A stretch of 10,081 nucleotides of DNA from Phoronis ovalis (GCA_028565635.1 JAOXYB010068212.1:1-10081); one strand, 5' to 3'; shown: positions 1 to 8,331, numbered from the stretch's first letter. A program made the numbers and translations. Notes: generated by a model from the sequence alone, not told the origin.

Positions 1-1032
1 TTATATATATATAAGTATATCAAAATTAAGTTGAACATGCATGTACTTAATCAGGAAGAGTTTATATTAATTTATGTACATGAAAACATTCAAGGAATAA
101 AAATGATGTCAGTTTTCTGCATTTTATGAATTTTGAGTCATAATTTAAATAATAGAAATATTTTAGCCCGACACCTGTATTATCGAAATCCTTCGGATGA
201 AATTCAGTTTTTCTTAATAGATCCTGCGGTTTGAGTTTTTAAGTTCAATTATTTACCACATCAGCTTTTTGATATACCACAATGGTCCACAAGGTTGTTT
301 AGCATTTTAAATTTAACAAACATGAACACGAGTATTAGTTCTCGTTTGAGAACCGGGTGCTGACAGTGAGAATAGTTGGGTAACCATGTGCGTTATGAAG
401 GTAAAAAATAGCCGCTTCTTGGGATATGGAACTCAAAATTCCTCTACCTTTTCTGGGACCCTTTAAAAGAGCTCAAAATTCGTATTCAAGTTTAGGAAAT
501 GCACTGAAGCAACTATGTTTTTGAGCATCTTTTATTGAAACAAACGGGCATCTTAAATCTATATACTATTTCATTTTGGGAACCAGGTATTTTGCTAGAT
601 TTTTGATCATTTTATATCCTTTCGGCGTGTGGTCATAAGTTATGAAAAGTATACCCTTCCACTTGATTTTTATGCAGGTAACGCAAATGCGTACCCACCT
701 ATTCTGACTGTCATCTGCGGGGATTTGAGAATATGCAATATAAATTTAAAAATCCCGAAGTGTATCACCGCTGTCAAAGTCATATCTGTTAAACAGCTGG
801 TCACATCTCGCCATGAATTAATTATTACATGTTATTCATAAGTATAGGTATTTGTGTGAATACTATTTTGAGCACAACACTGAATAACATTTAAACAAAC
901 AAACATATAGCAATTTGAACAAGTTTTATTATTTACAACAAATGAATATGATGAGTGAGACAATGAGTCTTCCAGTTTAGACACCGAGTTCTCTTTCCGA
1001 TTGGAGGATTTTTGCTCCATACTCGCCAATCA
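1..1032. other. No gene seen; AT-rich non-coding DNA
   Basis: The stretch begins with a TA microsatellite (1-20). The two 65-70 codon frames here (629-841 plus, 832-1029 minus) lack convincing starts, splice sites or protein-like composition. Nothing else is recognised. Confidence 0.5.
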
Positions 1033-1209
1033 ACTATTTGCATGTAGTAGGTGGCATACAAAACAAACATAATAAACCCAACCATTCACAGCGTTTCATG
1101 AATGACAATCCCACAATTTTCTGTGAACTTGCGTGGTTTGGTCATGAGATGCTGAATTGTGGGAATGATTTTGGTTCATTTGCTATGCGACATGATACAT
1201 GCAAATAGT
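1033..1209. repeat. Fold-back element with inverted octamer motifs
   Basis: A 14-base arm (ACTATTTGCATGTA, 1033-1046) is repeated exactly as its reverse complement at 1196-1209. Each arm contains the POU-factor octamer ATTTGCAT/ATGCAAAT. Inside, TCCCACAATT (about 1109) pairs with AATTGTGGGA (about 1154), and further matches between the arms (GCATA, AAC/AAAC) suggest imperfect arms of 60-80 bases. The layout fits a small non-autonomous fold-back or MITE-like element. No other copy is in the window. Confidence 0.4.
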
Positions 1210-1873
1210 CCATTACAACATAGGCACATGTACATGTTTACAACACAATGATCTGAGTTCATAGTAATGCTCCTAACAAAACGTAGTTAATATACAGCTT
1301 TTTCAATTAGTCAGAACTATCAACCCTGACAGTAACAAACGTCTGATGCATGCAGTTGGTCATTTACCCAATAAGTTAACAATAAATTATACTCATATTT
1401 TGTCTGATAATAAACAAAAACATACATAGTTACACCTCATCAAATGCTTTTTTGTATACCAGTATTGACTTCTTTTATTTACTGCACATCTATTACTCAA
1501 AATTTAGAAATTGTTATGTACTATATTTTGTCTATTCAATTTGAAATCGAATCTAACATACTTAAATAGAGCCTTTAGCAGCAAAACAGTTTCATCAGTT
1601 TGAACAGAAGTTTGTTCCAAATTAATCAAACTTATAAAAGTGATCTAAATATGTAGAGTACATGATGGCATTTGGATTTTAAGAAGATAAGTCGTGATGA
1701 AAGAAATTAAACCTTTGAAAAGTTATACATTACTGACTCTAATGTCCAAAACTTCAGTGGAAACTAAAATCAAATGTAACTCAATTGGAACAAAGGTCAA
1801 TGTGAACAAACTTTCGAAAGATGTCTTGATGTTATTTGATATATTTGGCTGGCTTTCGTAATCCATATACCAC
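1210..1873. other. Probable 3' untranslated and downstream DNA of the minus-strand gene
   Basis: AT-rich sequence with frequent stops in all frames, lying directly after the stop codon of the minus-strand gene. Apart from the candidate poly(A) signal nothing is seen in it. Confidence 0.4.
1474..1479 (-). terminator. Candidate poly(A) signal AATAAA
   Basis: Read on the minus strand, AATAAA lies about 395 bases downstream of the stop codon at 1875 in AT-rich, non-coding DNA suitable for a 3' untranslated region. Other AATAAA copies occur further downstream (for example about 930), so the choice is uncertain. Confidence 0.2.
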
Positions 1874-1874
1874 C

Positions 1875-2533
1875 TTACATAGCCCCAGGGGCAAATACAT
1901 TTAAGTCTTTGCTTCGAACACTTATTTTCTTTGGTATCATTGGTGGATTTTTAGACTGACTCGTACCAAATTCATTTGAAATGGCATTATATGCCGTCAT
2001 ACGTTTGTCCACAGCATCAGTGTCATCAAATTGTTGTTTTTGTAAATTACCTTGTGAACTATTTGGCCTTAAATAACCTAATCCAAAATAATGTAACAGT
2101 CCACGTCTTGGTGAAGTTGAAAGTTCTTGTATTTCTGTACTCTGCCTAGCGACTTCTAAATGTCCCGCTACATCACTAATTGCATGTTTGCGATTTAACT
2201 TAGGACTAGAAGCAGGTGTTGAAGCAGGCGTTGTAATCGGTGTGGTTGGAACTGATTTTGAAGCCTGTGACGATTTAGTGAATTGATAAATTTCACTTTG
2301 GGCAGTTTTTTGGTTGCGTACTGTGCTGTAATCTTCACCTACAAGAACCCCGTGAGCCTTTAATCGATGCATTTTATGAGCAGCAGCATTTAAATTGTCA
2401 TTTGTAGTCACTCCTTGGACTTGTTGGCGATAAATTTCACCTGACATTTTCTTCTTTGTATGAGCATCATTATTAGCTTGAAGAGATGGCAGACTGTACA
2501 AAGATGGAGACGATGCAACTCTCTTGAAACGAC
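1875..2533 (-). CDS. Exon 4 (terminal coding exon) of the 348-residue protein gene
   Basis: The acceptor is a T8 tract followed by CAG at 2534; the first two bases complete a Gly codon started in exon 3, giving EGK-G-RFKRV. It encodes residues 130-348 and ends with TAA at 1877-1875. Visible features are RFKRVASSPSL (R-x-x-S basic kinase-type site, residues 131-141), a TP/SP cluster at about 224-240 (PTTPITTPASTPASSP), a second basic Ser site RKHAIS, the hydrophobic patch RRGLLHYFGLGYL at about 272-284, and a basic PKKISVRSK near the C terminus. There are no stops or frame breaks over 219 codons, which supports a working gene. No catalytic or folded domain is recognised. Confidence 0.75.
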
Positions 2534-5500
2534 CTGAAAAAAAATTATTCAATCTCTTCACACATATTCCTTTAGTTCAATACCATCAGATTTAACCACA
2601 GCCCCATATAACCAGCAGTTATTTTTATACAAGTGGGAAATGAGCTTACAGTATAGTAAACAGATTTATAAACACAGTCAGTCTTACTTAGAAAGTGAGA
2701 GTTGGTAGGCAAATTATTCCAGCTCATGGAAACAAGGCCCATTCTTGTTTACATATCTGACATGTGTATTAGGTAAAGGTACAAACAACAAAATCGATAG
2801 AGTGAGGTTGAAAACTGAACAAGTTACACATTTACCTTTTCCCTCAATTTCTGAAGCGTCCATTGTAACTGGCACTGCATCAGTAGCTGAAGACAATTTT
2901 TGCAATTCGTTACTAATCGATGTCACTTCTTCATTCTCCGACACTTTGGCCAACATATGGAATTTACTCAAGCGTACTGGAATAACGAAACTTGCTTTCC
3001 TCACAGCTGGCGGTGAAAAATCAGCATTAAGTGTGTCATGGAGGTCAGGATTGTAACGTTGGTCGCAGGAATTTGGCACCGAAACGCCTGGTTTTAGTAT
3101 TTGATCGGCCATCTTGCCGTCTTGACTTATTAATTGAACAACCTGTAAAATAAGAACAAAAAAAGACATTATACAATAAAAGAACTACCGGTACATGTAT
3201 ATTTTTGGGTGTAAATTTCCAGGATTTCGTTTACTGTTTTTGCTATGGGGTGCGTACATTTCTAGAATTTTTTACCATGTGTATACTTTTGGAATGCAGT
3301 TTTTGCCATTAGGGAAGTGTTTTTTACCTTGGGCCTCACACCCCACCAATTATTTTGGCAAGTGTTCAACCTAGCTCCATAGTACAGTAGCTTTTTTCCT
3401 GCGAATGATAATAATGGGTTAATTAATTAGATATTGATTTACAGTTCTTGGGTATTTACCAATAACCTTTGATACTGGGTTAACCAGAAAGATTAGTTAA
3501 CCTATAGCCTTCCTTCAACTATTTCTGCTTCTAGGAACAGGAAGCAGGGAACGGGCTCTTTTGCGGTTGTTTACTTTTTACTTTCCTGTTTGAAGTTCAG
3601 TAAATATTATGAAGTTTCAAAATACATTGGGTACTTGAATACTCAACTATTTGATGCATTATTATTTATCAAAACAGCTACTAAATTTCAGAAGATCTGT
3701 TGTTACAGGGTTTTAGTAGTCACACTAAAGAATTCTAAGAAACCAGTAATATTTACAGAAATAAACAATCAGGCCTTTGGGTATGCAAATGTGATGCAAT
3801 TTGGTTCTTGGCAGGCAAATATTCTTAAATTCTGTCTAGTTTTAAAGACTCTTCTAGTGCTTGATATTGCAGCTCAGTCCTTCTTACAAGCACATTATAA
3901 TACTTTATATTATAAGTACAGTATAATACGTAATATAATGACTATATTACAAGTATAGTATATTAAATATTATATTTTATATATTATTAATATTATAAGT
4001 ATAGAATTATAAAGTATAGTAACTGCTATTATCCAACAAAATCCACTGTCTCAACATTTGGGAAAACTGAGTCAGCAGCTGCACAATATGAAGACTTCCA
4101 GTACTATTAAAAATACTACTACACACATGATCATATCACAAACTGTTTTCAACTTGGACTTTGAAGATAAAAAAAACAGTAAAGTTCAATAACTTGAACA
4201 CATGGCATAAACCCAAGTGGACTATCACCATGGCATATGTCCAAAACTTGTTATAAATATTCAAAAAAATACAAATAAAAAACAAGAAAACATCTATCTA
4301 TAAACATGATACCTATTTTTATCCATTGTGCCCTTGCAGGAGTACTAAATGTCCTTGACAACCCAGGTATTTGACCCGACATAAAACATCAGAACAAAAA
4401 CATCTTAGTTACAGTAATTTAGTTTGATGTCAATATTTTTTTGAGGGGGATAGGGTGTACCCCCCAAGGTACAATACTCGCACTTAAAAATCGGCAATGC
4501 TCGCTGCTCGCACTTAACAAGAAAAATTGACAACCAAAAAAAAAAAAGTCGCCAAAACCCAAAATAGTACACTAAATTATGCAAAATAATGTTCGCCAAA
4601 AATGCTCGCTGCTCGCACTTAACAGACCAAGCAATGCTCGCTGCTCACACTTAACACACCAAATGCTCGCTGCTCGCGATACCCCCCCTACAGCCCTCTT
4701 TTTTTATCACCCAATAAATAGGTACATTCACCTACTCAGATTTTCTAAGAAATTAGTTTAATTTTCCATAGAGTATTTGGATCAGTAGAAATCTTGACTA
4801 GATAATTTACACATAGACTACATATTTTGAAATTTTACGGAAAAAGTTATATTTCCAAACTTCAGTGCTTTTTTAAGTAGGAGGTAGAAGCATTTGTAAT
4901 ACACTAGACATCAGCTGCTACATCCTAAGCATGTATTTTACAGTTTGTTATGAATGTCCCAGAATATTTACCTCAAGAAGTTTTGATAGTTCTGGAAAGA
5001 ATTTGTGTTTCTTCATAACAACCATCTTATGTAATCCTCAATAAGATTTATAAATTAGTAAGAACAATATTTACAGCTATGTAATATTGGCACTTAAATC
5101 CCAATATGAAGCACTCAGTTAATAATAACTCCTTCCAAGAGAACAGTAATAAATCCTACTTGCACATAATCACAACAGTTAAAATAATGTGAATGCTATG
5201 TCATCTAAATGTATTTGTATATTTATTTTGCGTAGTTTTCCCTTGTAATTTGCATAGTCACTGAGGATACTCGCTTGCTATTGGTTAATATGACATACAC
5301 CCATAACCTCAAGAGGATAAACTCAGGTGAATGTAAGGTCATGAATCATGTATGTAAACAAAGTGCACCATACTGCCAGTCATACTCATTGGCAGGTTTA
5401 GTTAAAAAATATTTAGGTCAAGGTTACAATACAAGTAGAATATCGTTAGTTCAACCGAACGATAAACAAGTATTTTTGTCTTACCAACACACTAAATATC

Positions 5501-5826
5501 ACACTAAAGCTACAGTATCCTTATTTAAACCCATGCACCACGCAGACCGTCAGTGACTTATTTTCGTAGCATTTATTATAATTAAAACCTATAGACCTAG
5601 TCGTTTCTCTACAGAGTATAGTAAATTGTACAATTTTCCGGTTGTTCGCAATTTTACATCTCTAAAATTAAATTCTGTTATTGCTACAGCTGTCATTTTG
5701 ATTAAGACATTTCGTACCCGGGATATTTCTCATACATTTCCATTCATCTAGAATCCAAGAGGCCGCAATAGTTACTGTATTAATTCAGTTTTAGCTCACC
5801 TTCAAGTCATTCTGCTGAAATTTCAT
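1875..5826 (-). CDS. Four-exon gene, unknown 348-residue Ser/Thr/Pro-rich protein
   Basis: This gene model was assembled by eye from splice signals. The exons on the minus strand are 5826-5800, 5025-4972, 3142-2836 and 2533-1875 (27, 54, 307 and 659 bases), giving 348 codons plus TAA. Junction phases are 0, 0 and 1 and agree on both sides of every intron. Donors are AAG|GTGAGC, GAG|GTAAAT and AAG|GTAAAT. The acceptors of introns 2 and 3 end in pyrimidine-rich tracts plus CAG; the acceptor of intron 1 is weak. The N-terminal 40 residues are helix-like (FFPELSKLLE, then VVQLISQDGKMADQ). The rest is low in hydrophobic residues, has no signal peptide or membrane segment, and looks disordered, with many SP/TP sites. 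I do not recognise the family. The last two exons are well supported; exons 1 and 2 are short and less certain. A cytosolic or nuclear scaffold or regulatory protein is a guess from composition only. Confidence 0.6.
2836..3142 (-). CDS. Exon 3 of the 348-residue protein gene
   Basis: The exon begins after a long pyrimidine-rich acceptor ending TTTTACAG and ends at AAAG|GTAAAT; 102 codons plus one base (phase 0 in, phase 1 out). It encodes residues 28-129. The first 15 residues look like the end of a helix. The centre has RKASFVIPVRL with a basic kinase-type site (RKAS), and the tail is acidic and Ser-rich up to EIEGK. The overlapping plus-strand frame at 2745-3056 is a shadow: its codons are not flanked by usable signals. 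Confidence 0.72.
3244..3363. repeat. Interspersed repeat family B, copy 1
   Basis: Lies in the intron between exons 2 and 3 of the minus-strand gene. It shares a colinear series of blocks with 6079-6217: TATGGGGTG, TTTACCATGTG, GGAAT-CAGTTTTT, GGAAG/TAAGG, TTTTACCTTGGG, CACAC-CCAC and TTTTGGCAAGT. The blocks are close in spacing and the same orientation, so this is one element family with diverged copies. No coding capacity is seen. Confidence 0.65.
3364..4442. other. Intronic non-coding DNA
   Basis: Part of intron 2 of the minus-strand gene. It holds a small inverted pair (CTGCTTC...GAAGCAG, about 3525-3547), the AT-rich stretch listed separately, and an AP-1-type TGAGTCAGCA at about 4069. 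A 122-codon plus-strand frame (3590-3958) starts at TTG, runs into the AT-rich repeat, and has no family signature. Confidence 0.4.
3895..4020. repeat. AT-rich microsatellite-like stretch
   Basis: Almost pure A/T with a recurring imperfect core of the form A(T/C)AAGTATAG at about 3911, 3949, 3996 and 4009, mixed with ATATTA runs. It reads as a decayed short tandem repeat within intron 2. Confidence 0.5.
4443..4698. repeat. Interspersed repeat family A, full copy with inverted ends and internal tandem units
   Basis: The left end GAGGGGGATAGGG and the reverse complement of the right end (GAGGGCTGTAGGG) match at 10 of 13 positions, giving terminal inverted repeats flanked on both sides by T runs. 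Inside are four copies of a 24-base unit, AATGCTCGCTGCTCGCACTT plus AACA, starting at 4496, 4601, 4633 and 4662, the last cut short by the right end. A diverged partner lies at 9440-9533. No transposase is present, so it would be a non-autonomous (MITE-like) element. It sits in intron 2. Confidence 0.6.
4699..5799. other. Intronic DNA around exon 2
   Basis: Except for exon 2, this stretch shows no supported gene. A 93-codon plus-strand frame (5275-5556) begins at TTG with its first ATG at 5290. It has no splice context and no recognised family, so it is not called. Confidence 0.4.
4972..5025 (-). CDS. Exon 2 of the 348-residue protein gene
   Basis: This 18-codon exon starts MVVMKKHKFF and ends ELSKLLE at donor GAG|GTAAAT, in phase 0, as exon 3 needs. 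Upstream lies a branch-point-like TACTAAT followed by two AGs, one before 5036 and one before 5025. Only the second keeps exon 1 in frame. If the first AG is used, exon 1 reads into a stop and translation would start at the ATG of this exon, giving a product nine residues shorter at its N terminus. Confidence 0.5.
5800..5826 (-). CDS. Exon 1 of the 348-residue protein gene (start codon)
   Basis: The proposed initiator ATG at 5826-5824 starts MKFQQNDLK, and the exon ends at a strong donor, AAG|GTGAGC, after 5800 in phase 0. The phase fits the exon-2 acceptor at 5025. The 5' untranslated part would extend upstream past a CRE palindrome into locally GC-richer DNA (about 5865-5895). The start is short, so it could instead be a non-coding leader with translation beginning at the ATG of exon 2. 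Confidence 0.45.
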
Positions 5827-5848
5827 CCAATAATGGACTCTTAGCATA

Positions 5849-5856
5849 TGACGTCA
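5849..5856. promoter_or_regulatory. CRE palindrome upstream of the minus-strand gene
   Basis: TGACGTCA is the full consensus palindrome bound by CREB/ATF-type bZIP factors. It lies 23 bases upstream of the proposed minus-strand start codon, next to the most GC-rich stretch of the neighbourhood (5865-5895). No TATA box is visible. Promoter function is an inference from motif plus position. Confidence 0.4.
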
Positions 5857-6009
5857 GCTCGAACCACATTCGCCCCCTCGCGCCAGCTTGTGACAGTTGA
5901 AACTGGTGCGACACCTGATGAGTATGATATCGAGCCATACACGTATACTCTTAGACTGGCTCAAGTCTGCCTGGCCAAATATTTTATTTTTTCTAATTAA
6001 ATTTTAACA

Positions 6010-6018
6010 GGGGGGGGG
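6010..6018. repeat. Poly-G run
   Basis: Nine G in a row, followed 77 bases later by a run of 13 G at about 6095-6107 inside repeat copy B. Both are prone to length error in sequencing and may form G-quadruplex-like structure between strands. Confidence 0.7.
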
Positions 6019-6078
6019 TTTATATATGATTAATTACCAAAGGACGCCACAGGACAAATCATTTCAACGATTTTTTAC

Positions 6079-6217
6079 TATGGGGTGTGTGTATGGGGGG
6101 GGGGGGGTTACAAATTAAATTTAACCATGTGCGTATATTTTCGGAATTCAGTTTTTACCTTGAGGTAAGGATTGTTTTACCTTGGGTCGCACACTCCCAC
6201 TGAGTTTTTTGGCAAGT
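6079..6217. repeat. Interspersed repeat family B, copy 2
   Basis: Second copy of the element seen at 3244-3363, in the same orientation and ending in the same TTTTGGCAAGT. It contains a run of 13 G at about 6095-6107 that copy 1 lacks. It directly abuts the membrane-segment exon of the plus-strand pseudogene, so the insertion may mark where that gene lost its 5' part. Confidence 0.65.
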
Positions 6218-6449
6218 ACCCCCTATAACGGCAAGTCCAATTGTCATCAAAATTTCAAATTGGATTGAAGAAGAAATAGTCAACATTTTCGAATTGGACA
6301 GATCAGTCATTGTGGTCATTTTTTATAGCAATATTCTGGCATTGATTGGTGTGCTTGTATCATGTTTGGTAGCTATCACATTTCTATTGAATAAATTGTA
6401 CAAATGGCGTTTTGCTGTGGTTGATGTCAGGACTGCACTCAGAAAATAA
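6218..6449 (+). CDS. Membrane-segment exon of the plus-strand pseudogene
   Basis: Frame 3 is open from just after a stop at 6201 to TAA at 6447, without any Met. From 6231 it reads ASPIVIKISNWIEEEIVNIF, an amphipathic acidic stretch, then a 28-residue hydrophobic segment (nt 6306-6389, V26-L53 counted from 6231), then K, K and R residues (KLYKWRF). By the positive-inside rule the C terminus is cytosolic. Without a start codon, it must be an internal exon or a relic. The CAG|GTAATA donor follows the stop by three bases, so the TAA looks like a nonsense change in an exon that once continued. Confidence 0.5.
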
Positions 6450-7335
6450 CAGGTAATAATTAAACAGATTCTAGAAATAAAGGTTTGCAATATGTTCTTG
6501 TGGTAAAATTTATTAAATCAACATCATTAGTACCAATATACAAGTAATACAGAAATTGTTACTAATCTTGACGGGGGCATTTGATAGTAAATCACCTGTC
6601 TCACAAAGTGAGTAACTGGATTTAATCTTTGCACTTGTCAGATAAATCAAATCCACTTTGCAAGAAAGTGTTTCTATAAAAAATATTTATCCATTACACA
6701 TTTAACAAAAATTAAGATAACGACTACTCTATTTATTGACGTTACAAGAAAAAGGCAAAATTCTTGTTTAAATATAAAGAGCGTTTCATTTGCAGATGAT
6801 CGAGTTCTTATTTGTTGATGAATACATATTGGATGATGTCTTCAACATTGAATTGCAAACAGAACCTGATATCAAACCAGAGCAGTTGATAACATTGACT
6901 TTCAAATCAACAGCAACAAGCCGATAGAAACATGCTCACCGAAAAATAACTATGGACGTGCTACTTGTACTTACCTGTACTTGGGACAGCCCAGAATGTT
7001 CGTGGTAAAATAGACAGGCTGCCTAAGAAACGGTATGATTTTTCACATTCAGTTGCGTTAAATCCTAGCGTCAATGCGGCAACTGACCGATCGCCAAATA
7101 AGATCAAAGCTAAGCAGATATGTGCAAATATCACTGAAAGATTAAATCAACGCAAAGGAAAACATCTGGTTGACAAAAGTTTGTCTGATATTTACACAAA
7201 TTGTTCAGTCCCAGAATGGTTAATAAACAATAAGCAAAAAAGTCACTCAATCGACCAATCGCCGAACCAGCTGGCACCCGTTACGATCCATTATTGCTAA
7301 ATGATCCTATTGTAATTACAGGACAAGTAGCTAAA

Positions 7336-8115
7336 GCCCCTGTCGTAAAATGTTACAATGATGTAAACCGTCTAAACATACTACCAGCTACGTCCGATAA
7401 GATAAAAGTAGAAGGACAGGGATCGCTTAAAGATGATGAGTACTGCAGGAAGAATAGAACACCAGTTCAAACAGATTCGAGTGAAACCGATGAAAAGAAG
7501 GAAGACACATTTAGCCAAGATTCTCTGGAAGAATGTGAAGAGGATACGGAAACTGACGACTTCAGTACCGATTCATTAGAAAAATGCAATAAGCCTACAA
7601 AAAGAAAGACGAAAGGGAGGAAAACAAGGAAATGTAGAGAGAGTGTCAAATCTATAAACTGATCGAGAAGTAATAGTGAAAATGGACATGCACGTGTCGA
7701 GATTGGTACAATGCAAAATAAAATAGAAATAATTGCTGAAGCTCCTCTAGTAAGCAGTTATTGTGATATAAATACAATGAAAGTAGATACCACAGATACA
7801 ATAACAGCTCAAAGATCACATAGACCACCAGTTCAAATGAGTTTTGTAGAGACACGTGTGGAAGAGGAAGACTATAGCACAGATTCTTTGGAAATAAGCA
7901 CAGCTGATACGAACGGCGACGATTTTAGCACTGATTCATTGGAAACACGTGAGGAAAGTAAAAGAAGAAAGAGAAGAAGGAGAAGGAGGAGAATAAGAAG
8001 GAAATGTAAGGACATTGTTATAGATGGAACAAACAATACAATCAAAAAGAAAAGTGCACGTGTCGAAAGTGGTAACTTGCAAAATGAAAAGCTTGTTCAG
8101 AACATGGTAACTGAA
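7336..8115 (+). repeat. 405-base internal duplication in the pseudogene tail
   Basis: Two in-phase units are offset by 405 bases (135 codons). Unit 1 starts APVVKCYNDVN (7336) and unit 2 APLVSSYCDIN (7741). Both then have PVQ (TPVQT/PPVQM), two acidic motifs (DTFSQDSLE and DDFSTDSLE against EDYSTDSLE and DDFSTDSLE), a Lys/Arg-rich patch, and ARVE-G-(M/L)QN (about 7692 and 8055). The last block begins a third, incomplete unit. Protein-level likeness exceeds DNA identity, as expected for an old duplication under past coding constraint. Confidence 0.7.
7963..8010 (+). other. Purine-only tract encoding a poly-arginine patch
   Basis: A GA-rich run of AGA/AGG/AAG triplets encodes KRRKRRRRRRRIRRK in unit 2 of the duplication; unit 1 has the milder TKRKTKGRKTRK at the matching place. 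It would act as a nuclear or nucleic-acid-binding basic patch, but simple triplet expansion explains its growth. Confidence 0.55.
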
Positions 8116-8331
8116 ACGAATTTTTTTTGCATTAAATGTATTCCACGGAATTATTCGACAAATATACTGATAAGTGTAGCAGCAGTGTTTTCTACGGGCT
8201 GTCGTTGGGCAGAGGGTGCACTTGTTGTCTTAATTAGTCCTTCTCACTCTCTTAATTCCTCACCCATCATGATTTTTTACTTCGTATGTCAGTATATGCT
8301 GACAGAAAAAATTTGTTTTGTACCAAGATGA

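Larger units (their letters stand above)
6218..8331 (+). pseudogene. Decayed single-pass membrane protein gene with STDSLE repeats
   Basis: A colinear chain of protein-like pieces is broken by stops and frame changes. The pieces are: a membrane exon to 6449; an intron (donor CAG|GTAATA at 6453, acceptor TTTCATTTGCAG at 6795); MIEFLFVDEYILDD in frame 1 from 6796; VDNIDFQINSNKP in frame 3 from about 6882; LPVLGTAQNVRGK in frame 2 from about 6965; TRYDPLLLNDPIV in frame 1 from about 7279; then TGA at 7660 and an open frame to 8331. The exon-intron phase (0) carries across the intron but an in-frame TAA (6447-6449) lies just before the donor. The presence of an intron argues against a processed copy. 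The 5' part (ectodomain) is absent, as repeat copy B abuts it. Family unknown. Long-read indel errors could mimic some breaks. Confidence 0.5.

Noticed and set aside
629-841. 70-codon plus-strand frame
   Set aside because: GTG start, no upstream context, no motif. A CAG before GTAACG at about 677 is not convincing as a splice acceptor.
832-1029. 65-codon minus-strand frame
   Set aside because: Its first half is hydrophilic and protein-like, but it contains AATAAA, ends in a repeat-like Cys/Thr-rich tail and has no partner exon.
2503-2533. RFKRV as an RFxV docking motif for SPAK/OSR1 kinases
   Set aside because: The motif needs Val or Ile directly after RFx; here the spacing is one residue too long.
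2745-3056. Plus-strand frame opposite exon 3
   Set aside because: Antisense shadow of a well-supported exon with proper splice signals on the minus strand.
3590-3958. 122-codon plus-strand frame in intron 2
   Set aside because: It starts at TTG, ends in an AT-rich repeat, has no splice context and shows no family motif; its composition (I, L, K, Y, F) is what AT-rich non-coding DNA gives.
4405-4761. Frames through the family A repeat on both strands
   Set aside because: They translate the tandem 24-base units and homopolymers of a repeat; no gene.
5275-5556. 93-codon plus-strand frame in intron 1
   Set aside because: TTG start, first ATG at 5290, no recognised domain and no promoter or splice evidence. 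It is the best of the unexplained frames but not enough to call.
7660-7662. TGA as a selenocysteine codon
   Set aside because: No SECIS-like element was seen downstream and the surrounding frame shows other breaks, so nonsense decay is simpler.
7467-7855. Minus-strand frames rich in Ser, Leu and Phe
   Set aside because: Shadows of the plus-strand acidic and Lys-rich repeats; the composition is the direct complement of the GA-rich tail.
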